From Aquipseudomonas alcaligenes_A (GTDB taxonomy: Bacteria > Pseudomonadota > Gammaproteobacteria > Pseudomonadales > Pseudomonadaceae), in NCBI GenBank assembly GCA_048595745.1, contig CP184361.1: 64,000 nt of DNA. One strand, written 5' to 3'. The number at the start of each line of letters is the position of its first letter. Within the stretch, counting starts at the first letter, position 1. The notes under the pieces were generated by a model. It did no database searches, was not told the origin of the DNA, and saw only the letters and a program-made list of their open reading frames with translations. Position numbers and translations under genes: made by a program. Positions 1-7,742 of this stretch are shown piece after piece.

Positions 1-578
1 CCACCGTATTCGTCCGCCTCACCGGCTGCCCGCTGCGCTGCCAGTACTGCGACACCGCCTACGCCTTCAGTGGTGGCGAGATCATGAGCCTGGAGGCCAT
101 CCTCGAGCGGGTAGCCGCCTTCAAGCCGCGTTATGTCTGCGTCACCGGTGGCGAACCGCTGGCGCAACCCAATTGCATCCCGTTGCTCGAGAAGCTGTGT
201 GACGCCGGCTATCGCGTGTCGCTGGAAACCAGCGGTGCCATGGATATTGCCCCTACGGATCGGCGGGTCAGCCGGGTGGTCGACCTGAAGACCCCGGGCT
301 CGCAGGAAGTCACGCGCAACCTCTACAGCAACCTGGATGAGCTGACCGGCAACGACCAGGTGAAGTTCGTCATCTGCTCGCGCGAGGACTATGACTGGGC
401 TGTCTCCAAGCTGATCGAGTACCGCCTCGAGCAGCGCGCCGGCGAGGTGCTGTTCTCGCCCAGCCACGGGCAGGTGGATGCCCGCGCCCTGGCCGACTGG
501 ATCGTCGCCGACAACCTGCCGGTGCGCTTCCAGTTGCAGTTGCACAAGATTCTCTGGAATGACGAGCCGGGACACTGA
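1..578 (+). CDS. queE: 7-carboxy-7-deazaguanine synthase (partial, 5' end outside window)
   Basis: Radical SAM enzyme that converts 6-carboxytetrahydropterin to 7-carboxy-7-deazaguanine on the way to preQ0 and queuosine. The frame is open from base 3, so the start lies to the left of the window. About 191 residues are visible. The iron-sulfur motif CxxxCxxC appears as CPLRCQYC (visible residues 9 to 16), and TGGEPL about 40 residues later is the SAM-binding glycine motif. The family is usually about 210-220 residues, so only a short N-terminal piece is missing. The stop is one base before the queC start, so the two genes are almost certainly one operon of the same pathway. Confidence 0.95.
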   Translation, partial: TVFVRLTGCPLRCQYCDTAYAFSGGEIMSLEAILERVAAFKPRYVCVTGGEPLAQPNCIPLLEKLCDAGYRVSLETSGAMDIAPTDRRVSRVVDLKTPGSQEVTRNLYSNLDELTGNDQVKFVICSREDYDWAVSKLIEYRLEQRAGEVLFSPSHGQVDARALADWIVADNLPVRFQLQLHKILWNDEPGH

Positions 579-579
579 T

Positions 580-1254
580 ATGACCGACAAGAAAGCCGTG
601 GTACTGCTCTCCGGTGGCCTCGACTCCGCCACCATCCTGGCCCAGGCCAAGGCGGCGGGTTTCGCCTGCTACAGCATGAGTTTCGATTATGGCCAGCGTC
701 ACCGCGCCGAGCTGCAGGCGGCCGAGCGGGTGGCGCGGCAGATGGAGGTGGTCGAGCACAAAGTGATCGGCCTCAACCTCAACGGCATCGGTGGCTCGGC
801 CCTGACCGACAGCAGCATTGCCGTGCCCGAGGCGCCGACCGAGGGTATTCCGGTCACCTACGTGCCGGCGCGCAACACCGTATTTCTCTCCCTGGCACTG
901 GGCTGGGCCGAAGTGCTGGGCGCCCACGACATCTTCATCGGTGTGAATGCGGTGGATTACTCGGGGTATCCGGACTGCCGTCCGGAGTTCATCGAGGCCT
1001 TCGAGCGAGTGGCCAACCTGGCGACCCGCGAGGGGGTGGAAGGCCGAGGGTTCCGTATTCAGGCGCCGCTGCAGAATCTGTCCAAGGCGCAGATCGTGCA
1101 GATCGGTGTGCAACACGGCGTCGACTACGGCCTGACCGTGTCCTGCTATCAGGCGGACGACGACGGGCGTGCCTGCGGCAAGTGCGACAGCTGCCGCCTG
1201 CGCGCTGCGGGTTTTGCGGCTGCCGGGGTGGCCGATCCCACCCGCTACGCATAA
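580..1254 (+). CDS. queC: 7-cyano-7-deazaguanine synthase
   Basis: ATP-dependent enzyme that converts 7-carboxy-7-deazaguanine to preQ0, the step after QueE. The 224-residue product has the PP-loop SGGLDS at residues 11-16 and a C-terminal zinc-binding cysteine cluster (CYQADDDGRACGKCDSC). The ATG at 580 was chosen because the next residues, MTDKKAVVLLSGG, match the family start and because it follows the queE stop by one base. An in-frame extension to 478 exists but would overlap queE by 100 bases. Confidence 0.97.
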   Translation: MTDKKAVVLLSGGLDSATILAQAKAAGFACYSMSFDYGQRHRAELQAAERVARQMEVVEHKVIGLNLNGIGGSALTDSSIAVPEAPTEGIPVTYVPARNTVFLSLALGWAEVLGAHDIFIGVNAVDYSGYPDCRPEFIEAFERVANLATREGVEGRGFRIQAPLQNLSKAQIVQIGVQHGVDYGLTVSCYQADDDGRACGKCDSCRLRAAGFAAAGVADPTRYA

Positions 1255-1270
1255 ATTTTTCTCTGGAGTG

Positions 1271-1298
1271 TTGATTTCCTGAATTAAATCAGTATCAT
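1271..1298 (+). promoter_or_regulatory. sigma-70 promoter of tRNA-Lys
   Basis: A TTGATT -35 element (1271-1276) and TATCAT -10 element (1293-1298) are separated by 16 bases. The predicted start is about 6 bases before the tRNA. The GC-rich GCGCTCC just after the -10 resembles the discriminator of stringently controlled stable-RNA promoters, and nearly the same sequence precedes tRNA-Ser and tRNA-Val in this window. Confidence 0.7.
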
Positions 1299-1310
1299 GC
1301 GCTCCGCGTT

Positions 1311-1386
1311 GGGTCGTTAGCTCAGTCGGTAGAGCAGTTGGCTTTTAACCAATTGGTCGTAGGTTCGAATCCTACACGACCCACCA
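1311..1386 (+). tRNA. tRNA-Lys (anticodon TTT)
   Basis: A 76-base cloverleaf with the CCA end encoded. The acceptor stem GGGTCGT pairs with ACGACCC. The D arm TAGCTCAGTCGGTAGAGC, the anticodon loop CTTTTAA (anticodon TTT) and the T loop GGTTCGAATCC are all standard. From memory, this tRNA is an integration site for islands such as PAPI-2 in P. aeruginosa. Here it is followed directly by a terminator and nadA, so the site looks empty. Confidence 0.98.
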
Positions 1387-1393
1387 TATCGCT

Positions 1394-1421
1394 AAAGCCA
1401 GTCGAAAGACTGGCTTTTTTT
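1394..1421 (+). terminator. intrinsic terminator after tRNA-Lys
   Basis: A 9-bp stem AAGCCAGTC/GACTGGCTT closes a GAAA tetraloop and is followed by a T run, 8 bases beyond the tRNA CCA end. Confidence 0.9.
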
Positions 1422-1462
1422 ATGCCTCGAAAAAGCGGTTTGGCGGGCGGCCCTGGGCCCGG

Positions 1463-1471
1463 TGATATACT
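1463..1471 (+). promoter_or_regulatory. possible extended -10 promoter of nadA
   Basis: TGATATACT is an extended -10 element (TG-n-TATACT) 37 bases before the nadA start and downstream of the tRNA-Lys terminator. No convincing -35 is visible, as expected for extended -10 promoters. This is a guess from sequence only. Confidence 0.4.
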
Positions 1472-1507
1472 GCCCGCTCGCGTTTCAGCGCCCTCAGGTT
1501 TGATGAC

Positions 1508-2566
1508 ATGACCCAGATTTCCGAACGCCTGCTGGTGCAGGCCCATCTTGCCGCCAAGCAGCCCAAGCCGCTGACGGTCGAGGAGGAAGCCTTCTACCGC
1601 AGCGAGATCGCCGCCGAGCTGAAGAAGCAGAACGCCGTGCTGGTGGCGCATTACTACTGCGACCCGGTGATCCAGGCCCTGGCCGAGGAAACCGGTGGTT
1701 GCGTCTCCGACTCGCTGGAGATGGCCCGTTTCGGCAACCAGCACGCGGCGCAGACCGTGGTGGTGGCTGGGGTCAAGTTCATGGGCGAGACCGCCAAGAT
1801 CCTCAATCCGGAAAAGCGTGTGCTGATGCCGACCCTGGATGCTACCTGCTCGCTCGATCTGGGCTGCCCGGTGGATGAGTTCTCGGCCTTCTGCGACCAG
1901 CACCCCGATCGGACCGTAGTGGTGTACGCCAACACCTCGGCAGCAGTGAAGGCGCGTGCCGACTGGGTGGTGACGTCCAGTTGTGCGCTGGAGATCGTCG
2001 AGAGCCTGATGGACAACGGCGAGAAGATTCTCTGGGCGCCGGATCAGCACCTGGGGCGCTACATCCAGCGCGAGACCGGTGCCGACATGCTGCTCTGGGA
2101 CGGTGCCTGCATCGTCCACGAAGAGTTCAAGGCCAAGCAGCTGGAGGATATGAAGGCGCTCTATCCGGAGGCCGCCGTACTGGTGCACCCGGAGTCGCCG
2201 GAGGCGGTGATAGAACTGGCCGATGCGGTGGGTTCGACCAGCCAGCTGATCAAGGCGGCGCAGACCCTGCCGAACAAGACCTTCATCGTCGCCACCGACC
2301 GCGGCATCTTCTACAAGATGCAGCAGCTGTGCCCGGACAAGGTCTTCGTCGAGGCGCCTACCGCCGGTAACGGCGCCGCCTGCCGCAGCTGCGCGCACTG
2401 CCCTTGGATGGCGATGAACACCCTGCAACGTACCTTGCAGTGCCTGCGTGAGGGCAGTAACGAGATCCTGGTCGATGCGGCGCTGATTCCGCGTGCGATC
2501 AAGCCGCTCAAGCGCATGCTGGACTTCACCCAGGCTGCTCGACTGAAGCTGGCCGGCAACGCCTGA
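1508..2566 (+). CDS. nadA: quinolinate synthase
   Basis: Iron-sulfur enzyme that condenses iminoaspartate with dihydroxyacetone phosphate to give quinolinate for de novo NAD synthesis. The product is 352 residues, the usual length for the NadA form of proteobacteria. Visible family signatures include AHYYCDPVIQ near the N terminus, GVKFMGETAK, TLDATCSLDLGCP, and the C-terminal cysteine region CRSCAHCPWMAMN, which supplies one of the three cluster ligands. The ATG at 1508 is adopted because the following MTQISERLLVQAHL matches family N termini. It stands alone between two terminators. Confidence 0.97.
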   Translation: MTQISERLLVQAHLAAKQPKPLTVEEEAFYRSEIAAELKKQNAVLVAHYYCDPVIQALAEETGGCVSDSLEMARFGNQHAAQTVVVAGVKFMGETAKILNPEKRVLMPTLDATCSLDLGCPVDEFSAFCDQHPDRTVVVYANTSAAVKARADWVVTSSCALEIVESLMDNGEKILWAPDQHLGRYIQRETGADMLLWDGACIVHEEFKAKQLEDMKALYPEAAVLVHPESPEAVIELADAVGSTSQLIKAAQTLPNKTFIVATDRGIFYKMQQLCPDKVFVEAPTAGNGAACRSCAHCPWMAMNTLQRTLQCLREGSNEILVDAALIPRAIKPLKRMLDFTQAARLKLAGNA

Positions 2567-2581
2567 TTTTCCAGCGTGCAG

Positions 2582-2611
2582 AAAAAAGCCCGGCCAGTGC
2601 CGGGCTTTTTC
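2582..2611. terminator. bidirectional terminator between nadA and the M48 protease
   Basis: The hairpin GCCCGGC/GCCGGGC with a CAGT loop is flanked by an A run on the left and a T run on the right, so it can end both the rightward nadA transcript and the leftward protease transcript. Confidence 0.9.
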
Positions 2612-2621
2612 ATGGCTGGGT

Positions 2622-4052
2622 TCAGCGCATCATCTTGTCCAGGGCGCGCTTCTCCTCCATCAGCTCCTGCTGGCGCGCGTCGATGCGTGAGGCCAGGGGG
2701 AAGTTGCTGCTGGCGCGGCGCTTGGCCAGGTCGAGCTGCTCCAGTGCCTGGTCGTAGTCGCCAACCAGGGCGAAGAACTCGGCGCGGGCCTGATGCAGGC
2801 CGATGATGTTGCGCGTCAGGCCGCGCACCTCCGCCACCTGATACCACACGTCCGGATCGTTGCCGCGCTGCTTGAGCAGTTGGTCGAGGGCGACTTCGGC
2901 TTCCTTGGTCTGGTTCTGCTTGAGCAATAGGTCGATGCGCGCCTGCTCCAGCGGGTAGCTGTCCGGATACAGGCTGCGCATCCGTTCGACGCGCTGCTGG
3001 GCGTCGCTCAGTCGGTTGGCTGCGCTGTCCAGTTCGATCATGGCCAGGTTGTAGGTGAGATCGTTGGGCTTCTTGGCCAGCAGGGCGTTCAGCTCGCTGC
3101 GCGCCTCGGCGAGGCGGCCGCCCTTGATGTGGGCGATGGCCAGGCCGTAGTGGGCCGCTTCCAGCTGGGGGTTGCTGTCGAGCATGGCGCGGAAGCGCTT
3201 GGCGGCAATGCCCGGGGTTTCCTCGAACATCAGCTGGGTACGTGCGCGCATCAGCTGATAGCCGAGGCTGTCGGAGATACCGCGGGAGGGATACTGCTCG
3301 GCGCGGTTGCGGGTATCGGCGATGCGCGACTCGGTGACCGGGTGGGTAAGCAGGAATTCCGGCGGCTTGGAGTCGTAGCGATACTGACGCATCAGGCGCT
3401 CGAACATGCTGGGCATGGCGCGCGGATCGTAGCCGGCTTTTTCCAGGTTGAGCAGGCCGATGCGGTCGGCTTCCTGTTCGTTCTGTCGGGAGAAGCGCCG
3501 CTGCTCCTGGATGGCGGCGGCCTGCGCACCCATGATGGTGGCGATACCGGCGTCTCCGGCGCCGGCAGCGGCAGCAACGATGCCGGCGAGCATGGCGGCC
3601 ATCACCGGTACCTGCATGCGTTGCTGGGCCTCGACGCCGCGGGCGAAGTGGCGCTGCGACAGGTGTGCGAGTTCGTGGGCCATCACCGAGGCGTATTCGC
3701 CTTCGGTCTGGGCGTGCAGCAGCAGGCCACCGTTGACCCCGACGATGCCGCCGGGGGCGGCGAAGGCGTTGATCTGCGGGCTGTTGAGCAGGACGAATTC
3801 CAGGCGGCGGTCTTCCAGCTGGCTGGTCTCGGCCAGGCGATAGACGCTGGTTTCCACATAGTCCTTGAGCTGCGGGTCGGACAGCTGGTCGATCTGCCCG
3901 CGCAGGACGCTGAGCCAGGCGCGGCCTAGGCGGTGTTCCTGTTCTGGCGAGACGATAGATGAGCTGGCGTCGCCCAGCGACGGCAGGTCGCTGGCGCCTG
4001 CGGGAAGCGCGAGGCAGGCCAGGGCGAGCAGGGTGGGGCGCAGAAGATTCAT
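2622..4052 (-). CDS. M48 family periplasmic metalloprotease with TPR repeats (BepA-like)
   Basis: Zinc protease of 476 residues. A signal peptide ends near ALPAGA (residue 20), so it is periplasmic. The catalytic motif HELAH is at residues 126-130 and the third zinc ligand is the Glu of NEQEAD near residue 194. The C-terminal half, from about residue 260, is a TPR array. Length and layout match BepA/YfgC, which assists or clears outer membrane beta-barrel proteins during assembly. It is unlinked to the bam genes but lies 2.5 kb from bamC. The start at 4052 gives a proper signal peptide. I did not assign the bepA symbol because Pseudomonas has several M48-TPR paralogs. Confidence 0.9.
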   Translation of the reverse strand: MNLLRPTLLALACLALPAGASDLPSLGDASSSIVSPEQEHRLGRAWLSVLRGQIDQLSDPQLKDYVETSVYRLAETSQLEDRRLEFVLLNSPQINAFAAPGGIVGVNGGLLLHAQTEGEYASVMAHELAHLSQRHFARGVEAQQRMQVPVMAAMLAGIVAAAAGAGDAGIATIMGAQAAAIQEQRRFSRQNEQEADRIGLLNLEKAGYDPRAMPSMFERLMRQYRYDSKPPEFLLTHPVTESRIADTRNRAEQYPSRGISDSLGYQLMRARTQLMFEETPGIAAKRFRAMLDSNPQLEAAHYGLAIAHIKGGRLAEARSELNALLAKKPNDLTYNLAMIELDSAANRLSDAQQRVERMRSLYPDSYPLEQARIDLLLKQNQTKEAEVALDQLLKQRGNDPDVWYQVAEVRGLTRNIIGLHQARAEFFALVGDYDQALEQLDLAKRRASSNFPLASRIDARQQELMEEKRALDKMMR

Positions 4053-4153
4053 GCACGGGGCTCTTGGCGAAACGAGGGGCTTACTGTAGCCGCCTTGCCG
4101 CGCTGCTGGCCAGGGTTGTGCGTTATCCTTGGCGGCCTTCGAGGAGAGTGTGC

Positions 4154-4393
4154 ATGACCGATATTCCCCCTTGCGATGCCGAGCTGGATGCCACGGGCCT
4201 GAGCTGCCCGCTGCCGCTGCTCAAGGCCAAGCTGGAGCTCAATCGCCTGGCCAGTGGTGCGGTGCTCAAGGTCACCGCCACCGACGCCGGCTCACAGCGC
4301 GACTTTCGCGCGTTCGCCCGGCTGGCCGGGCATGAACTGGTGCGCGAGGAAGAAGGAGGCGGGGTGTTCCGCTACTGGCTTAGGAAGGCCTGA
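4154..4393 (+). CDS. TusA/SirA-family sulfurtransferase-like protein
   Basis: Small 79-residue protein of the TusA (SirA/YedF) family, which carries or transfers sulfur as a persulfide for tRNA thiolation or cofactor synthesis. The single conserved cysteine is in LDATGLSCPLPLLKAK (Cys near residue 17), with the invariant CPxP written as CPLP. The C-terminal LxxxGHELVREEEGGG matches the second conserved block. The start at 4154 follows GGAGAG 8 bases upstream. It is transcribed alone and ends in a bidirectional terminator shared with bcp. Confidence 0.9.
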   Translation: MTDIPPCDAELDATGLSCPLPLLKAKLELNRLASGAVLKVTATDAGSQRDFRAFARLAGHELVREEEGGGVFRYWLRKA

Positions 4394-4406
4394 GGCCTGT
4401 TCAACG

Positions 4407-4434
4407 AAAAAGGGCCGCTGATGCGGCCCTTTTT
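4407..4434. terminator. bidirectional terminator between the tusA-like gene and bcp
   Basis: The hairpin AGGGCCGC/GCGGCCCT with a TGAT loop is flanked by five A on the left and five T on the right, between two convergent genes. Confidence 0.9.
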
Positions 4435-4441
4435 CTGTGAG

Positions 4442-4918
4442 TCAGCTCTTGTTCAGCGCCTGTGCCGCAGCCAGCACTTCATCCACATGGCCCGGCACCT
4501 TGACGCCGCGCCACTCCTGGCGCAGCACGCCCTGCGCGTCGATCAGGAAGGTGCTGCGATCAATGCCCAGGTATTCCTTGCCGTACAGCTTTTTCAGCTT
4601 GATCACGTCGAACAGCTGGCAGAGTGCCTCGTCCTTGTCGCTGATCAGCTCGAAGGGGAATGACTGCTTGCATTTGAAGTTCTCGTGAGACTTCATGCCG
4701 TCGCGCGAGACGCCGAAGACCACCGTATTAGCGGTCTGGAAGGCGGCGTGCTGGTCGCGAAAGTCCTGGCCCTCGGTGGTGCAGCCCGGGGTGCTGTCCT
4801 TGGGATAGAAGTAGATCACCACTTGCTGGCCCTTCAGGGCACTGAGGGATACCTGCTGGCCGCTGGTGGCAGCGGCGCTGAAATCGGCAACCGGTTGGTC
4901 GAGAGAGACGGCCATCAT
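4442..4918 (-). CDS. bcp: thioredoxin-dependent peroxiredoxin of the Bcp/PrxQ family
   Basis: Thiol peroxidase that reduces hydrogen peroxide and organic peroxides. The 158-residue product has the peroxidatic cysteine in PKDSTPGCTTEG. In E. coli Bcp a resolving cysteine lies five residues after it; here that position is Gln (CTTEGQ), so this is not the usual CxxxxC form. Other cysteines occur in NFKCKQ and EALCQLF and could serve instead. Two adjacent ATG codons (4918 and 4915) are possible starts. It lies 7 bases after gcvR on the same strand, so the two are likely cotranscribed. Confidence 0.94.
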   Translation of the reverse strand: MMAVSLDQPVADFSAAATSGQQVSLSALKGQQVVIYFYPKDSTPGCTTEGQDFRDQHAAFQTANTVVFGVSRDGMKSHENFKCKQSFPFELISDKDEALCQLFDVIKLKKLYGKEYLGIDRSTFLIDAQGVLRQEWRGVKVPGHVDEVLAAAQALNKS

Positions 4919-4925
4919 TCACTCC

Positions 4926-5483
4926 TTACGGGTTTTGCGGGCGCCAGGGTTCGATCAGCGCGTCCAGGTTCAGCGCATCGGCAAAGTCGAGGAACTGGTC
5001 GCGCAGCCAGCTGATCTGGGTGCCCGGTGGCAGGGTCACGGTGAGCGTTGCGTTGAGCAGGGTGCCGCCGGTTTGCGGTGCCTGGTAGGTGTCGCAGGTG
5101 ATGTTCTCCAGTTCCACGCGGTGGTCGCTGAAGAACTGGCACAGCTCGTTGAGAATGTCCGGGCGGTAGGCGCAGCTGACATAGGCCACATAGGGCAGCG
5201 CATTGGGGCGTACGTCCAGGGCGGCGCTGCGGATCATGTTGACGCTGAAGGCGTGGCGCTTGGCCAGCGCCGGCAGCGCACCCTCCAGGCGCGCCAGAGC
5301 GTCCCAGCTGCCGTTGACCTGCAGTACCAGGGCGCTGTACTCGCCATGGCGAGTGAGGCGGCTACTGACCACGCCGCAGCGGTTCTCCTGGCTGGCCCGG
5401 CAGAGCACGCTGGTGAGCTCCATGGGGTTGGCGCCGAGTGCGCTGATGACGAGGAATTGTTCGCGAACCTGAGGGGTGGACAT
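4926..5483 (-). CDS. gcvR: glycine cleavage system transcriptional repressor, ACT-domain protein
   Basis: A 185-residue protein of two ACT domains (about residues 8-85 and 95-175), the architecture of GcvR, which in E. coli binds GcvA and represses the glycine cleavage operon in response to glycine. The start at 5483 (MSTPQVREQFLVISALG) follows CAGGAAAG; a longer open frame to 5663 has no family similarity and overlaps the dapA control region. It lies directly upstream of bcp on the same strand and is divergent from dapA, an arrangement I recall for Pseudomonas generally. In pseudomonads its real target is less well established. Confidence 0.85.
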   Translation of the reverse strand: MSTPQVREQFLVISALGANPMELTSVLCRASQENRCGVVSSRLTRHGEYSALVLQVNGSWDALARLEGALPALAKRHAFSVNMIRSAALDVRPNALPYVAYVSCAYRPDILNELCQFFSDHRVELENITCDTYQAPQTGGTLLNATLTVTLPPGTQISWLRDQFLDFADALNLDALIEPWRPQNP

Positions 5484-5638
5484 GCAGCTTTCCTGAAACG
5501 ATGGGCGCTCGGCACACGCTGGCCGAACAAAGGCAGAAGGGTAGCGAAAAGCGCCGCTCAGGGGAATGCTGCGGCGGTTGTGCAACACCTGAGCCGCCAG
5601 TACCATTACGGCTCTCTTTTTCCGGCAGGAGCGGTTGC

Positions 5639-6517
5639 ATGATTTCGGGCAGTATGGTGGCACTGGTCACGCCCATGGACGCACAAGGCGGTCTGGACTG
5701 GGACGCCCTGAGCAAACTGGTCGACTTCCACCTGCAGGAAGGCACGAACGCCATTGTTGCCGTCGGCACCACCGGTGAGTCCGCGACCCTGGATGTCCAC
5801 GAGCACGTGGAAGTCATCCGCCGCGTGGTCGACCAGGTGGCTGGGCGCATCCCGGTGATCGCCGGCACCGGCGCCAACAGCACCCGCGAGGCCGTCGAGC
5901 TGACCCAGAACGCCAAGAGCGTCGGCGCCGATGCCTGCCTGCTGGTCACCCCCTACTACAACAAGCCGACTCAGGAAGGTCTCTATCAGCACTTCCGGCA
6001 TATCGCCGAGGCAGTAGCGATTCCGCAGATCCTTTACAACGTGCCGGGCCGTACCGCCTGCGACATGCTGCCGGAGACCGTCGAGCGCCTGGCCAAGGTC
6101 GCCAACATCATTGGTATCAAGGAAGCCACTGGCGACCTGCAGCGCGCTCAGGACATTCTCAATCGCGTGAGTTCCGACTTCCTGGTCTACTCCGGCGATG
6201 ATGCCACCGCCGTCGAGCTGATGCTGATGGGCGGCAAGGGCAATATCTCGGTGACAGCCAACGTCGCCCCGCGTGCCATGGCCGAGCTGTGCGCCGCCGC
6301 GATGCGCGGTGATGCCGCCACCGCGCGGGCGATCAACGAGCGCCTGATGCCGCTGCACAAGAATCTGTTCATCGAATCGAACCCGATTCCGGTGAAGTGG
6401 GCCCTGCATGAGATGGGACTGATGCAGGACGGCATCCGCCTGCCGCTGACCTGGCTCAGCCCGCGTTGTCACGAACCGCTGCGGCAGGCCATGCGCCAGT
6501 CCGGCGTCCTGGCTTAA
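5639..6517 (+). CDS. dapA: 4-hydroxy-tetrahydrodipicolinate synthase
   Basis: Class I aldolase-type enzyme that condenses pyruvate with aspartate semialdehyde, the first committed step of lysine and diaminopimelate synthesis. The 292-residue length is exactly that of the family. The Schiff-base lysine is in GIKEATGD (near residue 161), the tyrosine of the proton relay in YNVPGRT, and the substrate loop GTTGES is near residue 43. The ATG at 5639 follows CAGGAGCG with normal spacing. bamC follows after 17 bases, so the two form an operon. Confidence 0.98.
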   Translation: MISGSMVALVTPMDAQGGLDWDALSKLVDFHLQEGTNAIVAVGTTGESATLDVHEHVEVIRRVVDQVAGRIPVIAGTGANSTREAVELTQNAKSVGADACLLVTPYYNKPTQEGLYQHFRHIAEAVAIPQILYNVPGRTACDMLPETVERLAKVANIIGIKEATGDLQRAQDILNRVSSDFLVYSGDDATAVELMLMGGKGNISVTANVAPRAMAELCAAAMRGDAATARAINERLMPLHKNLFIESNPIPVKWALHEMGLMQDGIRLPLTWLSPRCHEPLRQAMRQSGVLA

Positions 6518-6534
6518 TCGAGGAATACTTGCGC

Positions 6535-7650
6535 ATGAAGCGACTGGCTGGACTCTCCACCCTTGCCCTGATCATCTCCAGTACCAGCGGCTGTGGCTGG
6601 CTGTGGGGCGACGAAGGTTACTTCCGTGACCGCTCCACCGACTATCTGGACGCGCGCCAGACCGCGCCGATGCAGATGCCGGCCAATGTTGACGCCAAGC
6701 GCATCGATCCGCTGTTGCCGGTTCCGGCACACGTGGCGACCAGCTCAGAGACGCCTCAGAGCTTCGAGGTGCCGCGTCCGCAGGCACTCGGTGCTGCGGC
6801 CGAGTCCAACGAATTCAGCCTGCAGAAGAGCGGTGATTCGCGTTGGCTGGTGGCGCAGCGTACGCCGGCGGAAGTCTGGCCGGTGGCGCGCTCCTACTTC
6901 GAGAACAACGGTTTCCGCATCGCCGAGGAGCGTCCGCAGACCGGCGAATTCGTTACCGAATGGCAGGGCGCACAGGACCTGGCGCCGTCCATGGGCCGTC
7001 GTGTCGGCAGCCTGATGAGCGACACCGATAACCAGTTGCGGGTGCGCGTGCGCATCGAGCCGGGCGTGGTGCGCAACACCAGCGAAGTCTTCGTGGTAAG
7101 TGTCGAGCGTGAGGAAGGCAGCAGCGCCGACGTGGGCTTCCCGGCTCGCAGCGGTAACGCCAGCCTGGAGGCTTCACTGCTCGACGGCATGCTCGCCGAT
7201 CTGGGCAGTACTTCCGAGCATGGCTCGGTCTCTCTGCTGGCCGCGCGCAGCTATGACGCGCCAAGCCGTGTGAGCCTGACTCAGGATGGCGCCGGCAACC
7301 CGGTACTCAACCTCAGCACCGACTTCGACCGCGCCTGGTCCAGCGTGGGGCGCGCCCTGGAACTGGGGGATGTGCGCGTCGACGACATCAACCGCAGCCT
7401 AGGCGTGTACTACGTCAACCTGGCCGAGGGCGCGAAGAAGCCCGAGGAGAAGAAGGGCTTCATCAGCGGCCTGTTCGGCAGCGAGCCGACCAAGGAAGAG
7501 ATCGATGCGCGCGCCGAGCGTTATCAGGTACGCCTGACCCGCAACGCCGGCGGCGACGTGCAGGTCACCGTGGAGAAGGACATCAACACCGTGGCGCCGG
7601 AAGATGTGGCCCGCCGTGTACTCACCCTGATCCAGGAAAACCTCGGCTGA
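6535..7650 (+). CDS. bamC: outer membrane assembly lipoprotein BamC
   Basis: Lipoprotein subunit of the BAM complex that inserts beta-barrel proteins into the outer membrane. The 371-residue product starts with a lipoprotein signal ending at Cys20 (STSGC, a slightly weak lipobox). The N-terminal unstructured stretch with DYLDARQTAPMQMP binds BamD in homologs, and two helix-grip domains follow at about residues 95-210 and 225-370. The gene order dapA-bamC is standard in gamma-proteobacteria. A strong terminator follows. Confidence 0.95.
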   Translation: MKRLAGLSTLALIISSTSGCGWLWGDEGYFRDRSTDYLDARQTAPMQMPANVDAKRIDPLLPVPAHVATSSETPQSFEVPRPQALGAAAESNEFSLQKSGDSRWLVAQRTPAEVWPVARSYFENNGFRIAEERPQTGEFVTEWQGAQDLAPSMGRRVGSLMSDTDNQLRVRVRIEPGVVRNTSEVFVVSVEREEGSSADVGFPARSGNASLEASLLDGMLADLGSTSEHGSVSLLAARSYDAPSRVSLTQDGAGNPVLNLSTDFDRAWSSVGRALELGDVRVDDINRSLGVYYVNLAEGAKKPEEKKGFISGLFGSEPTKEEIDARAERYQVRLTRNAGGDVQVTVEKDINTVAPEDVARRVLTLIQENLG

Positions 7651-7687
7651 TCCGCTCCGGCCGCGGCCGGAGCCACAGCGAACCGAT

Positions 7688-7722
7688 AGGCGAAACCCTC
7701 AGGGTTTCGCCTGTTTCGTTTT
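7688..7722 (+). terminator. intrinsic terminator after bamC
   Basis: A 12-bp inverted repeat AGGCGAAACCCT/AGGGTTTCGCCT, followed by a T-rich GTTTCGTTTT, just before the purC start. Confidence 0.8.
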
Positions 7723-7742
7723 GAACCAGGCGGAAAATCGAC

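Noticed and set aside
2311..4056. A 581-codon open frame on the minus strand, overlapping nadA and the M48 protease
   Set aside because: Arginine- and proline-rich shadow of the protease gene in another frame, running on into antisense of nadA; the protease has clear catalytic motifs.
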